DNA of 64,000 nt. Source: CAWUEZ02 sp963921355 (GTDB lineage: Bacteria > Pseudomonadota > Alphaproteobacteria > Thalassobaculales > Thalassobaculaceae). The DNA lies in assembly GCA_963921355.3 (NCBI GenBank), contig OZ001190.1, forward strand, positions 1,054,001-1,118,000, read 5' to 3'. Positions 7,896 to 17,820 of this stretch are shown here, one piece after another. Under the pieces are notes generated by a model. The model ran no database searches. It had not been told where the DNA came from and saw nothing but the letters and a program-made list of their open reading frames with translations. Made by a program: the position numbers and the translations under genes. Numbering within the stretch: position 1 is the stretch's first letter; each line of letters opens with the position of its first letter.

Positions 7896-8627
7896 CTATC
7901 CGACCGCGGCAGCCTGCAGGGCGGCGAGTTCCGTGGTCCCCTTGCGGGCGAGGCGCAGCATCTCGAGGAACGCTTGTTCGCTGAACGGATCGCCTTCGGC
8001 CGTGGCCTGCACTTCGACCAGGGTTCCGGCGGCGGTCAGCACGAAATTGGCATCTGCGTCGCAGTCGCTGTCCTCGGCATAGTCGAGATCGAGCACCGGC
8101 ACGCCCTTGTAGATCCCGCAGGAGATCGCGGCCACCCGGTCGACCAGGGGGAAGGACTTCACCGCACCGAACCGCTCCAGGGTCTTCATCGCCTGGTGCA
8201 GGGCGACCCAGGATCCGGTGATCGCGGCGGTCCGAGTGCCGCCATCGGCCTGGATGACATCGCAGTCGACCCGGACCTGACGCTCGCCCAGCGCGGCGAG
8301 ATCGGTAACGGACCGCAATGATCTGCCGATGAGGCGCTGAATCTCCTGGGTGCGGCCGGACTGTTTGCCGCGGGCGGCCTCGCGGTCGGTCCGGGTGTGG
8401 GTGGAGCGCGGCAGCATCCCGTACTCGGCGGTCACCCAGCCCTTGCCGCCGCCCTTGAGCCACGGCGGCACGCGCTCCTCGACCGTGGCGGTACACAGCA
8501 CATGGGTGTCACCGAAGCGCGCCAGGCAGGACCCCTCGGCGTACTTGGCGAAACCCGGTTCGAGCCGGACGGCGCGCAGATCGTCGATCGCACGACCGGA
8601 TGGGCGTGTGACAGTTTCTGGAGCCAT
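7896..8627 (-). CDS. rph: Ribonuclease PH
   Basis: A 243-residue phosphorolytic 3'-to-5' exoribonuclease that trims tRNA 3' ends. Seen motifs are RPSGRA at the start, GDTHVLCTATVEE, GWVTAEYGMLPRSTHTR, and the phosphate-binding region around RTRTAAITGS and QADGG. Length and start match the family; the ATG follows a GGGCGAT stretch rather than a classical ribosome site. It is the first gene of a leftward transcript with rdgB and hemW and diverges from hrcA across 214 bases. Confidence 0.97.
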   Translation of the reverse strand: MAPETVTRPSGRAIDDLRAVRLEPGFAKYAEGSCLARFGDTHVLCTATVEERVPPWLKGGGKGWVTAEYGMLPRSTHTRTDREAARGKQSGRTQEIQRLIGRSLRSVTDLAALGERQVRVDCDVIQADGGTRTAAITGSWVALHQAMKTLERFGAVKSFPLVDRVAAISCGIYKGVPVLDLDYAEDSDCDADANFVLTAAGTLVEVQATAEGDPFSEQAFLEMLRLARKGTTELAALQAAAVG

Positions 8628-8694
8628 GGGATATCGCCCTCGTTTGCGCAGGCCGGATCTTGGAAAGCGGGGAAGCTAGCGGTCCGCCGGCGCT

Positions 8695-8742
8695 GCGTCC
8701 AGTGGGGCGTCCGGTGGGGCGTCCAGTAGGGCGCCCAGTGGC
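8695..8742. repeat. Four tandem copies of a 12-bp unit
   Basis: Between rph and hrcA there are four consecutive 12-base units: GCGTCCAGTGGG, GCGTCCGGTGGG, GCGTCCAGTAGG and GCGCCCAGTGGC. They differ from each other at one to three positions. The 214-base gap otherwise shows no CIRCE element (TTAGCACTC-n9-GAGTGCTAA) and no clear sigma-32 box. Confidence 0.8.
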
Positions 8743-8841
8743 GCGTTGACCGTCCTCGGGCAGGTTCCTGGCGGATCGACCTGGCACATCGGGACGCAGG
8801 GCGTGGCGGTGGTGAGGTTTCCGGGCTAAATTCCAAGGACG

Positions 8842-9927
8842 ATGAAGCACCCGCCCCCGACCCTGCCGCCCGATCGGATCTCCGGCAACGCGCTGAGCGC
8901 GATGGGCGACCGGTCGCGAGAGATCTTCAGCCATATCGTCGACGCCTATGTCGAAACCGGCGAGCCGGTCGGATCGCGCACCCTGTCCCGGCGCCAGGGC
9001 CTTGTGCTGTCGCCGGCGACCATCCGCAACGTGATGGCGGATCTGGAAGACGCCGGACTGCTGTTTTCGCCGCATATCTCGGCCGGCCGCCTGCCGACCG
9101 ATGCCGGCCTGCGGATGTTCGTCGACGGGCTGCTGGAAATCGGCGGTGATCTCTCGCCGGACGAACGCCAGAACATCGACGGAAAATGCGCCGCCGCCGG
9201 CCGCAGCGTCGCGGAGATGCTGGAGGAAGCATCCTCGACGCTCGCCGGGCTGTCGCGCTGTGCCGGCCTCGTGGTGTCCCCCAAGGCCGACGGGGCCCTG
9301 CGCCACATCAAGTTCGTCCCGCTCGGCAACAACCGGGCCTTGGTGGTCATGGTGGCCGCCAGCGGCATGGTCGAGAACCGGGTGATGGAGCTGCCGCCGG
9401 GCCTGCCGCCATCGGCGCTGATCGAGGCCAGCAACTACCTGAACACCAGGCTCAGCGGCCGCACCGTCGCCGAGGCGGTGGTGGAGATCGAGCAGGAGAT
9501 CACCCACCGGAAGGCCGAGCTCGACGAGCTGACCAGCCGGGTCGTGCAGGCCGGGCTGGCGACCTGGGGCGGTGCGCCGGGGAATGCCACCCTGATCCTG
9601 CGCGGTCAGGCGGCCTTGCTGCAGGACGTCAACGCCAACGAGGATCTGGAGCGGATCCGCGGGCTGTTCCAGCAGCTCGAGGAGAAGGAAAGCACCCTGC
9701 GGCTGCTGGACGCGACCGGGCATGCCGAGGGTGTCCAGATCTTCATCGGTACCGAGAACCAGCTGTTCCAGAACACCGGCTGCTCGATGATCATCGCGCC
9801 CTACCACGACCAGACCCGGTCGGTGGTCGGTGCCATCGGCGTCATCGGGCCCACCTATATGAACTATGCCCGGATCATCCCGATGGTGGACTACACCGCC
9901 AAGCTGATCGGCCGATTGCTCGGCTGA
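8842..9927 (+). CDS. hrcA: Heat-inducible transcription repressor HrcA
   Basis: A 361-residue DNA-binding repressor of CIRCE-controlled chaperone genes. The winged helix is at about residues 18-85 (GEPVGSRTLSRR and SPATIRNVMADLEDAGLL), followed by the GAF-like dimerisation region. The C-terminus contains GTENQLFQNTGCSMI and the closing VDYTAKLIGRLLG. ATG 8842 has AAGGA just upstream. It is followed after 88 bases by grpE, the usual alphaproteobacterial pairing. No CIRCE is seen anywhere in the window, so its targets are probably elsewhere, for example groESL. Confidence 0.96.
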   Translation: MKHPPPTLPPDRISGNALSAMGDRSREIFSHIVDAYVETGEPVGSRTLSRRQGLVLSPATIRNVMADLEDAGLLFSPHISAGRLPTDAGLRMFVDGLLEIGGDLSPDERQNIDGKCAAAGRSVAEMLEEASSTLAGLSRCAGLVVSPKADGALRHIKFVPLGNNRALVVMVAASGMVENRVMELPPGLPPSALIEASNYLNTRLSGRTVAEAVVEIEQEITHRKAELDELTSRVVQAGLATWGGAPGNATLILRGQAALLQDVNANEDLERIRGLFQQLEEKESTLRLLDATGHAEGVQIFIGTENQLFQNTGCSMIIAPYHDQTRSVVGAIGVIGPTYMNYARIIPMVDYTAKLIGRLLG

Positions 9928-10015
9928 CGGCTTTTCTTCCGGACCGGGTGGCCTTACATAGCGGGTCGAATGGCGCGCCGGCGGACCGGCGGGAGCCCTA
10001 GCAAGAGCAGGAACG

Positions 10016-10681
10016 ATGCCGAACAAGCCGCAGAATCCCGGCGACGACGCGATCCCGGGAGATCCCTCGATGAACGAGGAGACCGCGTACGAGATGGCGT
10101 CGTCCGAGACGAGTGACGCATTCGCCAACGACGACATCGAACTGGAAGACGTCGCCGATCTCGGCGATCCGCGCGACCAGAGGATCGCGGAGCTGGAGGC
10201 CAAGGTCGCCGAGCTGAAGGACCATTCGCTGCGCGTCCTGGCCGATTCCGAGAACCTCCGTCGCCGCACCGACCGCGAGAAGGAGCAGTGGCGGCGGTAC
10301 GCGTCGGCCGATCTGGCGAAGGATCTGCTGGACGCGATCGACAACCTCGGGCGGGCGGTGAGTGCCGCCCCGGCAGAGCGCGACGGCCTGGACGACTCGG
10401 TCAAGAACCTCATCGTCGGCGTCGAGATGACGGTGAAATCGCTGATGGACGCGTTCGAGAAGAACCACATCCGGCGAATCGACCCGCTCGGCGAGAAGTT
10501 CGACTACAACCTCCACCAGGCAATGTTCGAAGTCGAGAATACCGGTAAGCCGGCGGGTACGGTGGTCGAGGTCCTGGCACCCGGCTATGTGCTGCACGAC
10601 CGGTTGCTGCGCGCGGCGATGGTCGGGGTCGCCAAGGGCGGCAACCCGGAAAACCATCAGTCGGTCGACACCACCGCCTGA
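10016..10681 (+). CDS. grpE: Nucleotide exchange factor GrpE
   Basis: A 221-residue co-chaperone that releases ADP from DnaK. The N-terminal part is acidic and low in complexity (residues 1-55). A long coiled coil follows (about 58-110), then the beta-wing head with GVEMTVKSLMDAFEKN, FDYNLHQAMFEV and the closing PGYVLHDRLLRAAMVGVAKG. ATG 10016 has AGGA five bases upstream. The 3' end overlaps the end of the convergent DUF1848 gene by 25 bases. dnaK lies about 1 kb further on, beyond that gene. Confidence 0.96.
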   Translation: MPNKPQNPGDDAIPGDPSMNEETAYEMASSETSDAFANDDIELEDVADLGDPRDQRIAELEAKVAELKDHSLRVLADSENLRRRTDREKEQWRRYASADLAKDLLDAIDNLGRAVSAAPAERDGLDDSVKNLIVGVEMTVKSLMDAFEKNHIRRIDPLGEKFDYNLHQAMFEVENTGKPAGTVVEVLAPGYVLHDRLLRAAMVGVAKGGNPENHQSVDTTA

Positions 10682-11571
10682 GTCGCGGTCGACTCCGCCG
10701 GTGCGCGCCGGGGGCTGAGGGACTCGGCCGCCGGGTCGTGCGCGCCGAAACCGGCCTTGCCGGTCGCCGGCCGGGACACCGCGTAGCAATAGACGCAGCC
10801 GTGGGGGCAGGTGTCGTAGGCGCCGATGTCGCGGGATTCGGCACAGGCGCAGCCCGGCCTGTTGCCCTTGGTGCGCGCCGCGATCTCCCGTCCCGCCACA
10901 TCCGAGAGCCGGACCGCATCGATGCAGGCGGCGGGGGACAGCCCCGGGACCAGCAGTTCCGGCTGGGCGCACAGGGTCGGCGCTATCCCGTGGACACGCG
11001 CGGCTTCCGCAAGGTCTTCGAGAAGCGCGCGCTTCTCCTCGACCGGCGGGTCCCGCCACGCGATTCCCAAGCGATCCAGGTTTGCCCGGGTCTTGCGGTA
11101 GACCGTCGCGAAGGACAGCACCACCTCGTCGACCGCACGGCGCACGGTCTCGGCGAACCGCGCGACGCCATCGCGATGGAAGCCGGGCGGTGTCAGGTCC
11201 GAGATCAGGACCGGGTCGTAGCGCCAGACCACGCTGCGCCGGCCGAACCGGTCGCTAAGGGCGCGGATCTGGCGGGCCGCCGTCTCCGCGTCGATGACCG
11301 AGCGTTCGAGCGGCCGCGGATATCCGGTGACGGTCATCTGCACGACAAAGGGCCGACCCTCGGTGTGCAGACGCTCGAGTGTGGGCATGAACGGGCCGGC
11401 GTTGCGGGTCCAGAACACGAACCCGTCGGCATGGTCGGGATCGAGGCGGACCCGGAACGGCGCGCCGCTCCAAGGATTGCGGACGTCAGCGTGACCGGCT
11501 TCCAGTCGCCGGTTGAACCAGTCGCCGTAGAACGCCGGGATATCCGTCTTGTAGCTGGCGGAGACGATCAT
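10657..11571 (-). CDS. DUF1848 family protein with C-terminal Cys cluster
   Basis: A 304-residue protein of the DUF1848 family. The N-terminus starts with MIVSASYKTDIPAFYGDWF as in the family. The C-terminal part has a cysteine-rich segment CACAESRDIGAYDTCPHGC then YCYA, suggesting an Fe-S or zinc site; some relatives are described as radical SAM-like, which I cannot confirm. ATG 11571 is chosen because it begins the conserved region; the upstream extension overlaps the dnaK promoter. The gene sits, oppositely oriented, between grpE and dnaK, dividing the heat-shock cluster, and overlaps grpE by 25 bases. Function unknown. Confidence 0.82.
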   Translation of the reverse strand: MIVSASYKTDIPAFYGDWFNRRLEAGHADVRNPWSGAPFRVRLDPDHADGFVFWTRNAGPFMPTLERLHTEGRPFVVQMTVTGYPRPLERSVIDAETAARQIRALSDRFGRRSVVWRYDPVLISDLTPPGFHRDGVARFAETVRRAVDEVVLSFATVYRKTRANLDRLGIAWRDPPVEEKRALLEDLAEAARVHGIAPTLCAQPELLVPGLSPAACIDAVRLSDVAGREIAARTKGNRPGCACAESRDIGAYDTCPHGCVYCYAVSRPATGKAGFGAHDPAAESLSPRRAPAESTATQAVVSTD

Positions 11572-11608
11572 GGCCGCACGGTGCCGCGCGAATCGGCCGG
11601 CTGCAATG

Positions 11609-11639
11609 CTTGCGTCGGCCGAGGCTCCGCCTATATACG
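11609..11639 (+). promoter_or_regulatory. Sigma-32 heat-shock promoter of dnaK
   Basis: CTTG (11609-11612), 17 bases, then CCTATATACG (11630-11639). This matches exactly the alphaproteobacterial heat-shock consensus CTTG-n17/18-CYTATnTnnG. It lies about 80 bases upstream of the dnaK start in the gap between dnaK and the divergent DUF1848 gene. I found no comparable match before hrcA, grpE or dnaJ. Confidence 0.85.
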
Positions 11640-11720
11640 ACACAGCGCAAAACACGACCCCAAGGGGGCGTGCCCGGTGCCGCATGGGCCGCGCATGCCT
11701 GCCGACGAAGAGAGGTACGA

Positions 11721-13661
<1,941 letters not shown>

Positions 13662-13688
13662 TCCAGCGTGCACCGATGACCCGCGCGC

Positions 13689-13712
13689 GGCGATCTCACC
13701 ATCGAGGTCGCC
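13689..13712 (+). other. Stem-loop between dnaK and dnaJ
   Basis: GGCGATCTC (13689-13697), a six-base loop, and GAGGTCGCC (13704-13712) form a nine-pair stem with one G-U pair. There is no U-run, so simple termination is unlikely. It could mark RNA processing or lower dnaJ expression relative to dnaK, as described for dnaK-dnaJ mRNAs in other bacteria. Confidence 0.5.
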
Positions 13713-13771
13713 GGCGCGGGCGCCGGTGCGTCGGGGACTCTGCTTGTGGATCCGGGGGGCGGTGACGAGCG

Positions 13772-14905
13772 ATGGCCAAACCAGACTATTACGAGACACT
13801 CGGCGTTGACCGCGGCGCGGACAAGGACGCGCTGAAGAAGGCGTATCGTAAGCTCGCGATGCAGTACCACCCGGACCGCAACCCGGGTGACGCCGAGGCT
13901 GAGCGCAAGTTCAAGGAACTGAACGAGGCCTACGACGTCCTCAAGGACGATGAGAAGAAAGCTGCCTACGACCGCTTCGGCCATGCGGCGTTCGAGGGCG
14001 GCGGTCCGCGGCCGGGCGGCGGGTTCGAAGGCTTCTCCGGGGGGTTCGCCGATATCTTCGAGGAGATGTTCGGCGAGTTCATGGGCGGTGTGGGCCGGCG
14101 CTCCGGCGGCTCCGGGCGCGGTTCGGACCTGCGCTACAACATGGCGATCAGCCTCGAGGATGCCTTCAACGGCAAGCAGGCCGAGATCCGGGTGCCGACA
14201 TCGGTCAGCTGCGACGAGTGCGAGGGTACCGGCGCGGAGGCGGGCTCGAAACCGGTGACCTGCACCAGCTGCGGGGGTCGCGGCAAGGTCCGCACCCAGC
14301 AGGGATTCTTCACCATCGAGCGGACCTGCCCGAGTTGTGGCGGGGTCGGTCAGCGGATCGAGAACCCGTGCCGGGCCTGTGACGGCGCCGGACGCCAGCG
14401 CCGGGAGAAGACCCTGTCGGTGAGCATTCCGGCGGGGGTCGAGGACGGCACGCGGATCCGCCTGTCCGGTGAAGGCGAGGCCGGCATGCGCGGCGCGCCG
14501 CCGGGTGATCTCTACCTTTTCCTCAACATCGATCCGCACCCGGTCTTCCAGCGCGAAGGCGCGGACATCTTCTGCCGGGTCCCGCTCGAGATGGTGACGG
14601 CGTCGCTCGGCGGCGCGATCGAGGTGCCGACGATCGAGGGCAGCCGCGCCCGTCTGTCGATCCCGTCCGGAACTCAGAGCGGGCGCCAGTTCCGGCTGCG
14701 GGGCAAGGGCATGTCGGTGCTTCGCTCGCCGTCGCGCGGTGACATGTATGTCGAGGCAACGGTCGAGACGCCGGTCAATCTGACCGATCAGCAGAAGGCC
14801 CTGCTCGAGGAGTTCCGCGCCGCCGCCGGCGCCGAGAAGACCAGTCCCCAGAGCCACGGGTTTTTCGACCGTGTGAAGGAACTCTGGGACGATCTACGCG
14901 AGTAG
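13772..14905 (+). CDS. dnaJ: Chaperone DnaJ (Hsp40)
   Basis: A 377-residue type I J-protein. The J domain has the HPD motif in YHPDRNPGD (about residue 33). A Gly/Phe-rich linker follows (about 70-120), then four CxxCxGxG-type zinc motifs (CDECEGTG, CTSCGGRG, CPSCGGVG, CRACDGAG) between about 148 and 215, and the substrate-binding C-terminal domains. The start and length are normal. It stimulates the DnaK ATPase and delivers substrates. It shares the dnaK transcript and ends at a hairpin before the convergent padR-like gene. Confidence 0.98.
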   Translation: MAKPDYYETLGVDRGADKDALKKAYRKLAMQYHPDRNPGDAEAERKFKELNEAYDVLKDDEKKAAYDRFGHAAFEGGGPRPGGGFEGFSGGFADIFEEMFGEFMGGVGRRSGGSGRGSDLRYNMAISLEDAFNGKQAEIRVPTSVSCDECEGTGAEAGSKPVTCTSCGGRGKVRTQQGFFTIERTCPSCGGVGQRIENPCRACDGAGRQRREKTLSVSIPAGVEDGTRIRLSGEGEAGMRGAPPGDLYLFLNIDPHPVFQREGADIFCRVPLEMVTASLGGAIEVPTIEGSRARLSIPSGTQSGRQFRLRGKGMSVLRSPSRGDMYVEATVETPVNLTDQQKALLEEFRAAAGAEKTSPQSHGFFDRVKELWDDLRE

Positions 14906-14918
14906 GACCCCGGTAGTG

Positions 14919-14955
14919 CCCAGGGTTTCCGCCGGTTTCGGCGACATACCCTGGG
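14919..14955. terminator. Nested hairpin between convergent dnaJ and padR-like gene
   Basis: An outer stem CCCAGGGT (14919-14926) / ACCCTGGG (14948-14955) encloses an inner stem CGCCG-GTTT-CGGCG (14930-14943). It lies between two convergent genes and can fold from either strand, as a shared terminator would. There is no clear U-run, so a Rho-independent mechanism is not certain. Confidence 0.55.
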
Positions 14956-14964
14956 AAGGAGGGG

Positions 14965-15501
14965 TCACGCGCCGGTATCGGGGTATTCCCGTTCGATGGC
15001 GGTGACCATCGCCCGTCCTTCGCGCTCCAGAAAGCTGATTCCGGCGGCTGTCAGGGCCAGGGCGTAACGCAGCGTGAACCGCTGTCCCTCGGTCAGGTCG
15101 CCGGTCGGAACGCCGCGCAACCGGCGCTGCTCGCCCCGCAGATTGGCCAGACGCTCGTCGACCAGGCGATGGACGTCGTCCATCTCGATCAGATGGGCGA
15201 AAAACATGGCCGTCAGGAACGGCGAGCGCACGGACTCCACCCCCTGGCACGCTCCGACCGCTGTGGCCAGCTCCCCGCGCCCGAGATCGGTGATCCGATA
15301 GACCCGTTTCTCGAGCGCCACGTCGGCTGGCCCGACCACTTCGACCTCGCCGCGGGCGAGCGCCTTGGCAAGGGCCGGGTAAATCGCCCCGAGGCTCGCC
15401 TGAGCAAAATGGCCGAACCATTCCTGCACCGACCGGCGGATGCCGTAGCCGCTGGTCTCCCCGAAGCTCAAGACCCCGAGACAGAGGGTTCTGACGTCCA
15501 A
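14965..15501 (-). CDS. PadR-family transcriptional regulator
   Basis: A 178-residue regulator of the PadR family. The N-terminal winged helix (about 1-85) contains LGVLSFGETSGYGIR, ASLGAIYPALAKAL and VYRITDLGRGEL. The C-terminal part is helical and suits dimerisation, as in the PadR-s2/AphA-like group. The start is TTG 15501 with GGAG about ten bases upstream. It diverges from dapB over 137 bases containing a 10-base palindrome that may be its own operator. PadR proteins usually repress a neighbouring gene in response to a small molecule, but no obvious target is adjacent, so autoregulation is the simplest idea. Confidence 0.85.
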   Translation of the reverse strand: MDVRTLCLGVLSFGETSGYGIRRSVQEWFGHFAQASLGAIYPALAKALARGEVEVVGPADVALEKRVYRITDLGRGELATAVGACQGVESVRSPFLTAMFFAHLIEMDDVHRLVDERLANLRGEQRRLRGVPTGDLTEGQRFTLRYALALTAAGISFLEREGRAMVTAIEREYPDTGA

Positions 15502-15547
15502 GTCGCTGGTTCTCCAATCAGTATATCGAGCCGAATCATTGCATATT

Positions 15548-15557
15548 AGAGTACTCT
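15548..15557. promoter_or_regulatory. Palindrome in padR-dapB intergenic region (candidate operator)
   Basis: AGAGTACTCT is a perfect 10-base palindrome in an AT-rich part of the gap between the divergent padR-like and dapB genes. Position and symmetry suit a dimeric repressor. It does not match the classical PadR ATGT-n8-ACAT site, so the link to the adjacent regulator is only positional. Confidence 0.3.
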
Positions 15558-15638
15558 TAGCTGAATCTCAAAGGAACGAGACGCGCGGGGAACGGTTTGC
15601 GTTAGGATGGCGCCGAACGGCTGGGAGAGGATGTCCTG

Positions 15639-16448
15639 ATGGGCTTGAATGTAGGTGTGTTCGGCAGCACGGGCCGCATGGGTCGGATGGTCGTGAAGGC
15701 GGTGTCGGAGGCTGACGGACTGACCGTCTCGGCCGGCGCCGACCGACCCGGCAGCGCCTTTATCGGGCAGGATCTCGGTGAGCTTGCAGCCATCGGGCAT
15801 CTTGGCGTCGCGGTCAGCGAAGACATCACGCCGGTGCTGGCTGCTGACGTCGCCATCGACTTCACCCTACCCGAGGCGACGGTCGAGCATGCGACCCGGG
15901 CGGGCGAGGCGGGAACGCGTCTGGTCGTCGGCACGACCGGCCTGTCTCCCGATCAGGAAGCGGTCCTGGCGGCGTGCGCCGAGAAAACCGCGATCGTCTA
16001 TGCCCCGAACATGAGCCTCGGCGTCACCCTGCTCATGGCCGTGGTCGAGCAGGTCGCCCGCTCTCTGGACGAGGCGTGGGACATCGAGATCGTCGAGATG
16101 CACCACAACCGCAAGGTCGACGCCCCGTCGGGGACCGCGCTCGGGCTCGGAAAAGCCGCGGCACGCGGGCGCAGCCGGGCTTTCGAGGAGGTTGCTGTGC
16201 TGTCGCGCGAGGGTCTGACCGGCCCGCGGACCGCCGGCGAGATCGGATTCGCGACCCTGCGGGGCGGCGACGTGGTCGGGGACCATTCGGTGATCTTCGC
16301 CGGCGCGGGCGAACGCATAGAACTGACCCACAAGGCCGCCGGTCGCACCGTGTTCTCGGCCGGTGCGGTGGCCGCGGCGCGCTGGGTGGCCGGCCGGGCA
16401 CCCGGGCTCTACACCATGCGCGACGTGCTCGGTCTGGACCGTTCCTGA
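15639..16448 (+). CDS. dapB: 4-Hydroxy-tetrahydrodipicolinate reductase
   Basis: A 269-residue NAD(P)H-dependent reductase of the diaminopimelate/lysine pathway. The cofactor loop is GSTGRMG near the N-terminus, AIDFTLPEA and GTTGLS follow, and the catalytic/substrate segment is HHNRKVDAPSGTA (about 155-167). The ATG has GGGAGAGG upstream. It supplies meso-diaminopimelate for peptidoglycan. It stands alone between the PadR-like gene and a convergent DUF2244 gene. Confidence 0.97.
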   Translation: MGLNVGVFGSTGRMGRMVVKAVSEADGLTVSAGADRPGSAFIGQDLGELAAIGHLGVAVSEDITPVLAADVAIDFTLPEATVEHATRAGEAGTRLVVGTTGLSPDQEAVLAACAEKTAIVYAPNMSLGVTLLMAVVEQVARSLDEAWDIEIVEMHHNRKVDAPSGTALGLGKAAARGRSRAFEEVAVLSREGLTGPRTAGEIGFATLRGGDVVGDHSVIFAGAGERIELTHKAAGRTVFSAGAVAAARWVAGRAPGLYTMRDVLGLDRS

Positions 16449-16450
16449 CC

Positions 16451-16468
16451 GCCTGGACCCGCCCAGGC
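16451..16468. terminator. Small hairpin between dapB and DUF2244 gene
   Basis: GCCTGG (16451-16456) and CCAGGC (16463-16468) form a six-base stem with a six-base loop just after the dapB stop and before the stop of the convergent DUF2244 gene. It is short and lacks a U-run. It is listed as a possible bidirectional terminator only because of its position. Confidence 0.35.
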
Positions 16469-16473
16469 CGCAT

Positions 16474-16989
16474 TCATGGAAAGGCCGCGTCCACCCGGCG
16501 CAGCCCGGTGCGCAGGGCCTCGGCCAATCCGTCCTTCTCGTCCGGCGCCAGGAACGCGCCGATCTCAAGGCGACGGCCGGCCGAGCGCAGGGTCAGACGC
16601 TTGCTCCACTCGTCGGGTTCGACCAGGTCGACGGCCAGCCAGGCCGGGGAGAACACCGTACGGTTGGCGCGGCCGGCGGCATCGACTTGAAGCACTTCGA
16701 GCGCCTGGCGGGAGAGCCGGACCCGCTCATAGGCGCGTGCCGCGCGATAGCTCAGGCGGAACGCCCCATAGATCAACAGAACGTCGAGCCCGAGGAAGCC
16801 CAGGATCGGCCAGGCGCCGGCGATCAGAAGGGCGGTTCCCACCACCAGTGAACAGCCGGCGATCGCGGCCATCAGAACCGCAAAGCCGGTCTTCGACAGG
16901 CTGCGATGCGGGTACAGGACCAGATCGAGGACAACGGGGTCGTCCCGTGTGTCGCGTCCGGTCTCGGGACTGTCGCCTGGGGTCGCCAT
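16474..16989 (-). CDS. DUF2244 family membrane protein
   Basis: A 171-residue integral membrane protein of the DUF2244 family. The diagnostic LYPHRSLSKTGF is at about residues 25-36, followed by two transmembrane segments (about 36-80, containing AGAWPILGFLGLDV). A C-terminal cytoplasmic part has the WLAVDLV and GAFLAPDEK elements. The family often sits beside nth in alphaproteobacteria, as here, where it is divergent from nth. The function is unknown. Confidence 0.88.
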   Translation of the reverse strand: MATPGDSPETGRDTRDDPVVLDLVLYPHRSLSKTGFAVLMAAIAGCSLVVGTALLIAGAWPILGFLGLDVLLIYGAFRLSYRAARAYERVRLSRQALEVLQVDAAGRANRTVFSPAWLAVDLVEPDEWSKRLTLRSAGRRLEIGAFLAPDEKDGLAEALRTGLRRVDAAFP

Positions 16990-17099
16990 TCCCCGATGAT
17001 ACGCGCCGTTCGCGCGGTCCGGTCAACGTGACAGATTGGCCGGGCAGGTTGACGCATCCGGCGGTTCCATCCGCCCCTGAACTCATTTAGGTGTTCGCG

Positions 17100-17759
17100 A
17101 TGAGCCGAGCCATGTCAAAAGCGGCGGTCGAAACCTTCTTCTCGACCCTGCAAGCCGCCAATCCCGAGCCCGAAGGCGAACTGGACTGGACGACGCCGTT
17201 CACGCTGCTGATCGCGGTCGTGCTGTCGGCCCAGGCCACCGATGTCGGAGTCAACAAGGCCACCGCCAGGCTTTTCCCCGTCGCGGACACACCCGAGAAA
17301 ATGATCGCGCTGGGCGAGGACGGGGTGAAACAGCACATCCGCACGCTTGGCCTGTTCAATGCGAAAGCCAAGAACGTCATCGCGCTCTGCCGGATCCTGA
17401 TCGACCAGTATGCCGGGGAGGTGCCGCGGGACCGCGACGCGCTCGAAGCGCTGCCCGGGGTCGGGCGCAAGACCGCCAATGTCGTCCTGAACATCGCCTT
17501 TGGAGAACCGACGATCGCCGTCGACACCCATCTGTTCCGGGTCGCCAACCGGACCGGCCTGGCCGCCGGCAAGACCCCGCTCGCTGTGGAGAAGGCGCTG
17601 CTCCGGCGGGTGCCTGCAGCCTATCTGCGCCATGCCCACCATTGGCTGATCCTGCACGGCCGCTACCTCTGCAAGGCCCGTAAGCCCCGCTGCCCGGACT
17701 GCCCGGTTCGCGCAGCCTGCAATTTCAAGGACAAGACCCCTGATCCGGACCAATCCTGA
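17100..17759 (+). CDS. nth: Endonuclease III
   Basis: A base-excision-repair DNA glycosylase/AP-lyase that removes oxidised pyrimidines. The helix-hairpin-helix is LPGVGRKTANVVLN and the catalytic Asp follows in VDTHLFRV. The 4Fe-4S cluster cysteines at the C-terminus form C-x6-C-x2-C-x5-C (CKARKPRCPDCPVRAAC). The ATG at 17100 follows AGGTG by eight bases; a GTG at 17091 and an ATG at 17112 are alternatives. It is divergent from the DUF2244 gene. Confidence 0.96.
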   Translation: MSRAMSKAAVETFFSTLQAANPEPEGELDWTTPFTLLIAVVLSAQATDVGVNKATARLFPVADTPEKMIALGEDGVKQHIRTLGLFNAKAKNVIALCRILIDQYAGEVPRDRDALEALPGVGRKTANVVLNIAFGEPTIAVDTHLFRVANRTGLAAGKTPLAVEKALLRRVPAAYLRHAHHWLILHGRYLCKARKPRCPDCPVRAACNFKDKTPDPDQS

Positions 17760-17778
17760 ACGCGGCAGGCCGGTGATT

Positions 17779-17798
17779 GGTCAGGCCGGTGCCTGACC
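17779..17798. terminator. Hairpin between convergent nth and lipoprotein gene
   Basis: GGTCAGGC (17779-17786), loop CGGT, and GCCTGACC (17791-17798) form a perfect eight-base stem midway between two convergent stop codons. It can fold in both transcripts. It lacks a U-run on either side. Confidence 0.55.
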
Positions 17799-17820
17799 GG
17801 GCCGGGCCGGCGGGGTGAGG

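Noticed and set aside
8628..8841. CIRCE element controlling hrcA
   Set aside because: No TTAGCACTC-n9-GAGTGCTAA or close variant is present in the gap.
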